A stretch of DNA of 64,000 nucleotides from Hydnum rufescens UP504 (Eukaryota; Basidiomycota; Agaricomycetes; Cantharellales; Hydnaceae): NCBI GenBank assembly GCA_014904985.1, contig MU128920.1:130032-194031 (forward strand), in the 5' to 3' direction. Below the pieces are notes generated by a model. It was given only the letters and a program-made list of their open reading frames with translations, was not told the origin of the DNA and made no database searches. The position numbers and the translations under genes are program-made. Shown piece after piece: positions 58,785-64,000 of the stretch; the stretch's first letter is position 1; every line of letters begins with the position of its first letter.

Positions 58785-58793
58785 GATATTATC
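58785..58793. repeat. Left 9-bp target duplication of the MULE
   Basis: GATATTATC here matches 62129-62137 exactly. A 9-bp duplication is typical of Mutator-like elements, and joining the flanks restores the copia B Gag frame (GLPDNI..LAIAILLSL). Confidence 0.92.
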
Positions 58794-61700
58794 GAATTAT
58801 GCAATAAGACCTGCAAAAAAACCTAATCATGTGATGTTTCGGAGATGCCTGTGCCTTCAGGGATATCTGGATTGTCCTTTTCCACTTTGCTTCTATGCCT
58901 GATCTTCAGTGCTGCAGTGAATGCACTTACACAGGCCTACCCAATTCTTTTCCTCTAAAAAAAGGTGGCAATGGTTGCACCAAAACTTGTCATAGCTGTC
59001 ATGAGAAAAATAAGTTAAAAAATGCAAAGGTTTCTCAGCACCATGAGGAGGAATGACTCTCCAAATCCTCTACCAACCCTTTGGAGCCTATGAAGCATTG
59101 CAGTGCTGGCCATATCCCTTCTGGCACCCAGAAACTTGTTTCATGGGATGAACTTGAGAACAAATTAAGGAATCTTGGCATTTCAGTGGTCTCGCTTGAC
59201 CATCTCGTTGACATTTCATCTTTGGATCTAATTGGTATGCACAAGGAGATCTCAGATGCACTCCAGAAAGTGATTGGAGGTGTGTGCGGGTGGAAGTTTA
59301 AGTTAGTGTTTCATTTTTCCAAGGCTTGCAAACTACTAATAATTTTTGTGTCATTCTATTCTCAGTTATCACTGGCGGCTCATTGTGTCAGGTGGCTCTG
59401 ACACATTGATCTACCATTGTGCACAGGCTGAGGGCTACCAGACACGAAATCAACTCAATCCAGATCCCGAACGTCATCGAGACCGCTGGCATATGGATCA
59501 CTTCAAATGCAATGGAACGCTCAAGCTTACACTATGCAATTCAAATCAAATCATATGCATGACATTCTCGCATGACCTCCATCATATTCCATGCTGTGTG
59601 ATCTCTCTCCCCAACAATATAAAGGAATTAATTAGGCGCTGGATGAATTCCATGCCCAAAGAGGTCTGTGGCTATATACTGTGTCCGGTCACCATCTAAT
59701 TATTACTCATAGATCTGGAAGGAGATTACACAGTTAGAGCACAATGCAGAGTTTATGCAGGCACAAGTGTATGCTGAATGGGTCCAAATCAATGAAAGCA
59801 TGTGGCGACATGATAAAGACCAAGTAAAATCGGCTAGGATCCTCCTCCAGGAGGCAAATGGTGTTGAAGTTGAGGAGATAAATATCTGTGATGAGCCAGG
59901 GGTCAGCATGCTTGCATTTGCATTGAAATTCACCATTGATAATTGGGGGGAACAAACTGTCAAGCTTGCCATTGATGGTACATGTGAGAATTATCTTCCT
60001 AATTGTATAGTGGTTGAAGGACTAATTCTAGTGCCATAGTTAATACCAATTCTGCTGGTTATGAGGTATCGGCAGTAATGGCGGAAGCTAATGGCCAAGG
60101 GATCCCTCTTGGCTTCTTTATCCATACCTCCACCAATGGTACAGCTAATATAGGGGCAAAGGAGTGAGTCCTAGAGGATTATCTCAGGTATTTCGCGAAA
60201 GCTTGCCCAAATGTTAGGTTCACACTCTCCAATAAAGAGTTGAGTGAAATTAAGGCAATGCGGAAGGTATTTCCCAGCACAACACATATTTCTTGCTTCT
60301 GGCATGCCACAAAAACAGTGGAAGAATGCCTCTCAGAGAACCGGCCACCTGCAGCATACAATCCTCATGAAGCAAATCACATGTTCAGCTTTATCAATGG
60401 AACATGGGGCCCCGGGATTCACAACACTGGAAAGGATGCAGAACTTGACATGACCAGTGGAAGTGTGTGACCACCAACAAATACTAATGAGGAAGTGGAT
60501 TTCAAGGAGGATACAAAGGTGCAAACCATGACTCTTTGTCGCCATGCATCCAATATAGTGACTTTTTGTCAGATGATAGTACAGTTGTGCCAACACCCAA
60601 TGGTACTCATTTTACATGGCGGAAAACAATTACCAATATGGCCTCCACCTCCTGATGCTAAGCCCCCTCACGATGCGGAGTCTTTCTGTCCAAAAGAATA
60701 TCGCTGAACTATCCTGGACAAATTCCGTCGCCATGTATCCCAACATCCGCTAATCCCTCTTAATGACGAAGCAAATACAAGACTTACAGCTGCGGAGATT
60801 TATACTGGCGCTGTTAGAGATATGTATACATATTGCAAAGAGAATGGTTTGTCACAATCATGGGCATACTTATGGAATTGTTGGTATTGTCCAGACAAGT
60901 GGTCTTTATGGACTTGGTCATCAGACTTGACAATATCCGTCTTGTGCACCACAATGATTGTGGAGGGATTTTGGAATCAACTCAAGCATACTACACTCCA
61001 TGGATTCAATTGGCCATGACTCGATCTTGTAGTCCATCTTGTCTTAACCCAGATTCTACCAGTGGTCTGTAACAAATTGGAATATCACCTTAACCGTTGT
61101 CGCATTGGAAGACCCAAGCAGCTTGCAAATTGGCAGGCAGATTTCAAAAAAGCATGGACTGAGTATTCAAAAACCAATGAATTATGCCAAGCCAAAAAGG
61201 AAGCCTTGATTATTCATAAGACATGAAAGACTAAGGCTTGGTGGCAAGAGCAGTTAGATTGGTTACAAGAGGAGGCAGAGCATGAGGCTGGTGGTCGATA
61301 CCACACATCTATCAATGACTGGACTTGCAGCTGCCCGTCATACTTGATCAATCAATTTCTATTGTGCAAGCACCTGGTTCAATGCGCAAACGACATTCTT
61401 GGCACTGCAAAGCACAGTCTTCCATTCTTCTACACACTCCACCGTCGCCATACTACCCCATTCTATTACATACCTGGCATCCATGGTGATGCAGAAATGT
61501 CCTCCCCCATTGATCCTATTGCAGATGTGACCCCCGATGACACAGATAATGAGCTGGAGGACAAGATGACACCTGAGCCACAGTGCGGCTCATCCCAGGC
61601 CACAAGTGCTGCATGTTCACTTGGTGATGACACACCCAGTGAGAATGGAAGCCTTGTTGCAGATTTTGATGGTCTTTCTTGAGTGAGTTCCTCAACTTTT

Positions 61701-62128
61701 CAGTGCATGAACATCTCATAATTTATCTGTCTGTCAGGGGTGCTTCAAAATTGCATATCTTGAGAATTTAAAGCAGAAATTTGATCTTATCTATGAAGAA
61801 ATATCGGCAGAGGGAAACCATTTTCATCCCAAGCACATATGAGGCATTGAATGCCGCCTTGACAGTCTCATGAAGTTGGGGAATGCTATTGAAGGGGAGA
61901 AGCAGTGAAAAACAATGAAAAAAACTTGGTCTGATTCTCCCCCTGAGACCTTCTACATGTAATTATCCCTCTGGCATCTCATTTTAATCAGCTACCTAAA
62001 TACTTGTCACATTCACCTTACATACTGCTTGTGATGTTGTGCAATGCTTGACCTTGATTCGTTTCTGTCTCCGGCTTTTGCCGATAATCACATGATTCAG
62101 TTTTTTTGTGGGTCTTATTAGGCCAATC
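58794..62128 (+). mobile_element. Mutator-like (MULE) DNA transposon
   Basis: This 3335-bp element is inserted in copia B with a 9-bp target duplication. Its imperfect terminal inverted repeats share AATAAGACC, CAAAAAAAC and AATCATGTGAT in the same order (58803-58837 and the complement of 62084-62120). It contains one plus-strand transposase gene with a SWIM zinc finger. Stops and one altered catalytic residue suggest that it is inactive. Confidence 0.9.
59081..61683 (+). pseudogene. MULE transposase with SWIM zinc finger
   Basis: A poorly defined N-terminus (59081-59280) is followed by a likely intron (GTGTGTGC about 59280 to TTCTCAG about 59366). A DNA-binding-type region follows: HMDHFKCNGTLKL, HDLHHIPCC, about 59490-59600. 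The catalytic core has first Asp in AIDGTCEN (about 59970) and GYEVSAVMAEANGQGIPLGF. Where the second Asp is expected (TLSDK) codon 60231-60233 is AAT (Asn), after a codon ending in C. FPSTTHISCFWHATK follows. The SWIM finger CSCPSYLINQFLLCKHLVQC is at 61329-61385. Breaks at E-stop-VLEDY (about 60165), KEYR-stop (about 60707) and HKT-stop (about 61225) are TGA. The enzyme would cut and paste the element. Confidence 0.85.
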
Positions 62129-62137
62129 GATATTATC
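62129..62137. repeat. Right 9-bp target duplication of the MULE
   Basis: GATATTATC, identical to 58785-58793. Confidence 0.92.
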
Positions 62138-62620
62138 AGGGAGTCCAAATCCAAGGTTTGTGAGCTTCAGGGCATGAGACTGCAGCTCATTAATCTGTGT
62201 CTCTAGGTCCAACAAGTCATTGAATTGTTCATGCCAGATTTTCCCCATCAGGTAAGAAATAGCTTGTACACCAGACCCCTCATAGCATGTACAAAGGGCA
62301 GTCCAGATGGCTTTTGCATCAGTAAGATGCATTACTCCTGTAAGCAGTTCATCCTCTAGAGTGAGGGTGATCTGTTGGCATGCCTCACAGTTCTTGGTTA
62401 TCCAAGCCACATGGCCCTCAGAATCCCTGCTGGGCTCCTTCTTGTAATTGTCACCAGTGACATAATCAAGAAGGTTATGTGCTTTGAGAATTTCTCACAC
62501 ATGGTATTTCCACAGCATAAAATTTCTGCCATCACCAGCAAGTTTAGGGATTGAGGCAAATAGTCACCCAGTCAAATCCACAGGAGTTCCACCAGTAGTA
62601 GCTGGAGCTAATGTGCCCAT
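62138..62620 (-). pseudogene. Copia B Gag N-terminus (minus)
   Basis: The start ATG (62620-62618) lies in the primer-binding site GGTTATGGGC. The frame reads MGTLAPATT, then a TGA before LFASIPKL, a second TGA before EILKAH, and continues open through EACQQITLTL, WTALCTCYEG and GLPDN to the MULE junction. It is collinear with copia A Gag. Where copia A has TGC before LFAS this copy has TGA, and where copia A has TGA before QQI this copy has TGC. Confidence 0.83.
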
Positions 62621-62830
62621 AACCTGTCAGAGGACTGGATAATAGAACTATATACAATATGTAAGAAGTCTGAAAGGAGTGGAATAGCAGTACTTCCTGG
62701 CTTACCTCAGTCTCGTATTAGAGGACTGAGGAAAGCCTTCAGGTATATCCGATAATCTATACAGGTAGATGAGCAATGGGATATAAAAGGAAGGTGTTTC
62801 ATAAAAGGAAAAATGTCCTAGAAAGGCACT
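62621..62830 (-). repeat. Probable 5' LTR of copia B
   Basis: On the minus strand this ends in CTCTGACA just before the primer-binding site. It shares scattered blocks with the region before copia A: CTGAGG-GAGCC and CCTCAG-x-GAC words, and TTACATATT. The outer boundary is not defined. Confidence 0.45.
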
Positions 62831-63123
62831 CGGCTTAGCCTTGATCTCCGACACTTTTTGCATTGCCCGGTTCAAATCAGTAGTGACAGTTGGCGGCTAA
62901 TCATGTGACATCAGAGACGGCCATAACGCAATCGAAGTCGCGATCAAAGTACACCAGATGTCATATATCACCCCCTGCCCATTTTTGGAGAATGAAGGGC
63001 ACCTAACGCCACTGCTGATAATAATGCTGTCCTGCAATCACTTCATGGTGGAACCTGTTTTGGGATAAAGAACCTCGTGTGTCGCGGAGGTACAAACCAG
63101 TGGGGGTTTACACGCAGTACCTA
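62831..63123. other. Unassigned stretch
   Basis: No gene or repeat is recognised. CpG frequency rises here compared with the copia and P regions. Confidence 0.35.
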
Positions 63124-63495
63124 TAGGTGGGGGAAGGGAACCAGACCTATTGGGCTGGAACCTTGGAGTGCGAAATGCAGGGCACACGACTGTGAGACCC
63201 TTACATAAGGCACATTGTTTTGTGGACCAAGGAGGGGGAGCAAAAGGGAGGAGGGCGGGTGCTTAGGATGATAGGATTCTTGCTTGAGCGGTTTGAGTCT
63301 CAGAAGTTGAAGCGGAGAAGTGTGACTCAAACCACTCGCTTATCTAACTGTGAGTCTGATACTCGTGCCTCGTTCTCAGACTCCGGCAGTTAGATAATAG
63401 CTCATTCCTGGTCACAGCTAGGTGGGGGAAGGGAACCAGACCTATTGGGCTGGAACCTTGGAGTGCGAAATGCAGGGCACACGACTGTGAGACCC
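63124..63495. repeat. 77-bp perfect direct repeat with hairpin between
   Basis: 63124-63200 and 63419-63495 are identical (TAGGTGGGGGAAGGG to TGTGAGACCC). Between them is a two-part stem-loop at 63340-63397: TTATCTAACTG pairs with CAGTTAGATAA and GAGTCTGA pairs with TCAGACTC. A second imperfect stem, GCGGTTTGAGTC with GACTCAAACCACTCGC, lies at about 63292-63341. Perfect identity suggests recent duplication. It may be part of an element extending beyond the window. Confidence 0.75.
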
Positions 63496-64000
63496 AAAGG
63501 TGGCCAAGGGCACACCCAGAGTCGTGTGGCACCGCGACTATGAAACCCATCTAGCAGACGGTGCCAAATGTCCCGCCTTTGCACACGAGGACGCAACGAG
63601 CAGAGGAGGGAGCACGCTCATTGCCTGTCGAAAACCGCGGGCCAGGGGGAGGCACTGCGCCTCTGAGAACCCCCATATGCATCCTCCTATTGACTACCAG
63701 ATGGGCCGATCCATGGAATCCAGCGCCTACGTGTGTCCGCCTCACGTTCCTCACGGACCTCCGATCAAATCGCTCCAGGACTCGAAAGGTGTTCATCCAC
63801 TATCCATTTGCAAAGCGGCCATGTGGTTGTATCCAGGTCAAACGCATGTAGGCATCAAAGCGTGAGATGACACTGAACAAACCAGGGCGGTCGAAGAATT
63901 CGTGAAGGAAAGGCGTCGGTGGTATCGACAAAAGTCACTGTGCACCTCTGCTGGAAAGACTTCCTGATGAACACGAGTGAAACCTTTGTAACATTCGATG
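63496..64000. other. CpG-rich unassigned end of window
   Basis: Overlapping open frames exist on both strands (63500-63865 plus, 121 codons; 63551-63796 minus, 81 codons). The minus strand frame upstream of 63800 reads FFDRPGLFSVISRFDAYMRL and similar mixed sequence before a TAG. None is recognised. Base composition differs from the decayed transposons, so this could be the edge of a younger element or of a gene lying outside. Confidence 0.3.

Noticed and set aside
1..64000. tRNA or rRNA genes
   Set aside because: No cloverleaf with A and B boxes or conserved rRNA stretch was recognised by eye; the initiator-Met match is only the retrotransposon primer site.

Overview
The window looks like a transposon-packed stretch of a filamentous fungal genome, most likely an agaricomycete basidiomycete. 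The evidence is the element mix: a KDZ-type transposase, a DIRS tyrosine-recombinase retrotransposon, a MULE, a pogo-like element, a hAT remnant, one Ty3/gypsy and three Ty1/copia elements, together with short GT..CTAAC..TAG introns. I found no convincing host housekeeping gene, no tRNA or rRNA gene and no CRISPR array. The species call is inference.

Layout. 1-849 is an unassigned flank. 850-36900 is built from four copies (P1-P4) of an unusual large palindromic element, heavily interrupted by other transposons. P1 (850-1821 plus 13232-17738) is split by an 11.4 kb Ty3/gypsy element (1822-13231). P2 (17739-19940) has a right arm only. A decayed minus-strand copia (20100-22852) follows. P3 (22853-31178) is broken by two solo gypsy LTRs (24700-26078, 29314-30694) and a pogo-like transposon (26270-29238). 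P4 (31179-36900) carries a third solo LTR (33102-34377). Next come a KDZ transposase pseudogene (37408-40785), unidentified sequence, a 1 kb foldback element (42416-43416), a hAT remnant (43430-44260), a DIRS element (44494-49990), two copia elements meeting tail to tail at a solo LTR (51392-54831 plus; 54832-55480 LTR; 55481-62630 minus), and a MULE (58794-62128) inside the second copia. The last 1.3 kb is unassigned and richer in CpG.

The candidate undescribed feature is the P family. Each copy has a central palindrome and outward-facing arms made of repeated units of roughly 250-300 bp. Each unit carries hairpin A (arms like ACCACACACCTGC), then a 5' splice-like GGTAAGT/GGTGAGT, then hairpin B (arms like GCAAAAAGAGCAGC), then a branch-like CTAAC and a pyrimidine-rich TAG. 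Hairpin B therefore sits inside an intron-like segment of about 95-110 bp. The hairpin arms covary between units.

A second theme is CpG decay. The gypsy polyprotein is one 2,604-codon frame broken only by eleven TGA codons, and copia A is broken only by six. Five catalytic residues in four element types appear to have been lost by CG-to-CA changes. Paralogous copia copies show TGA against TGY or CAA at matching codons. This fits deamination of methylated CpG, although methylation itself cannot be seen in the sequence.
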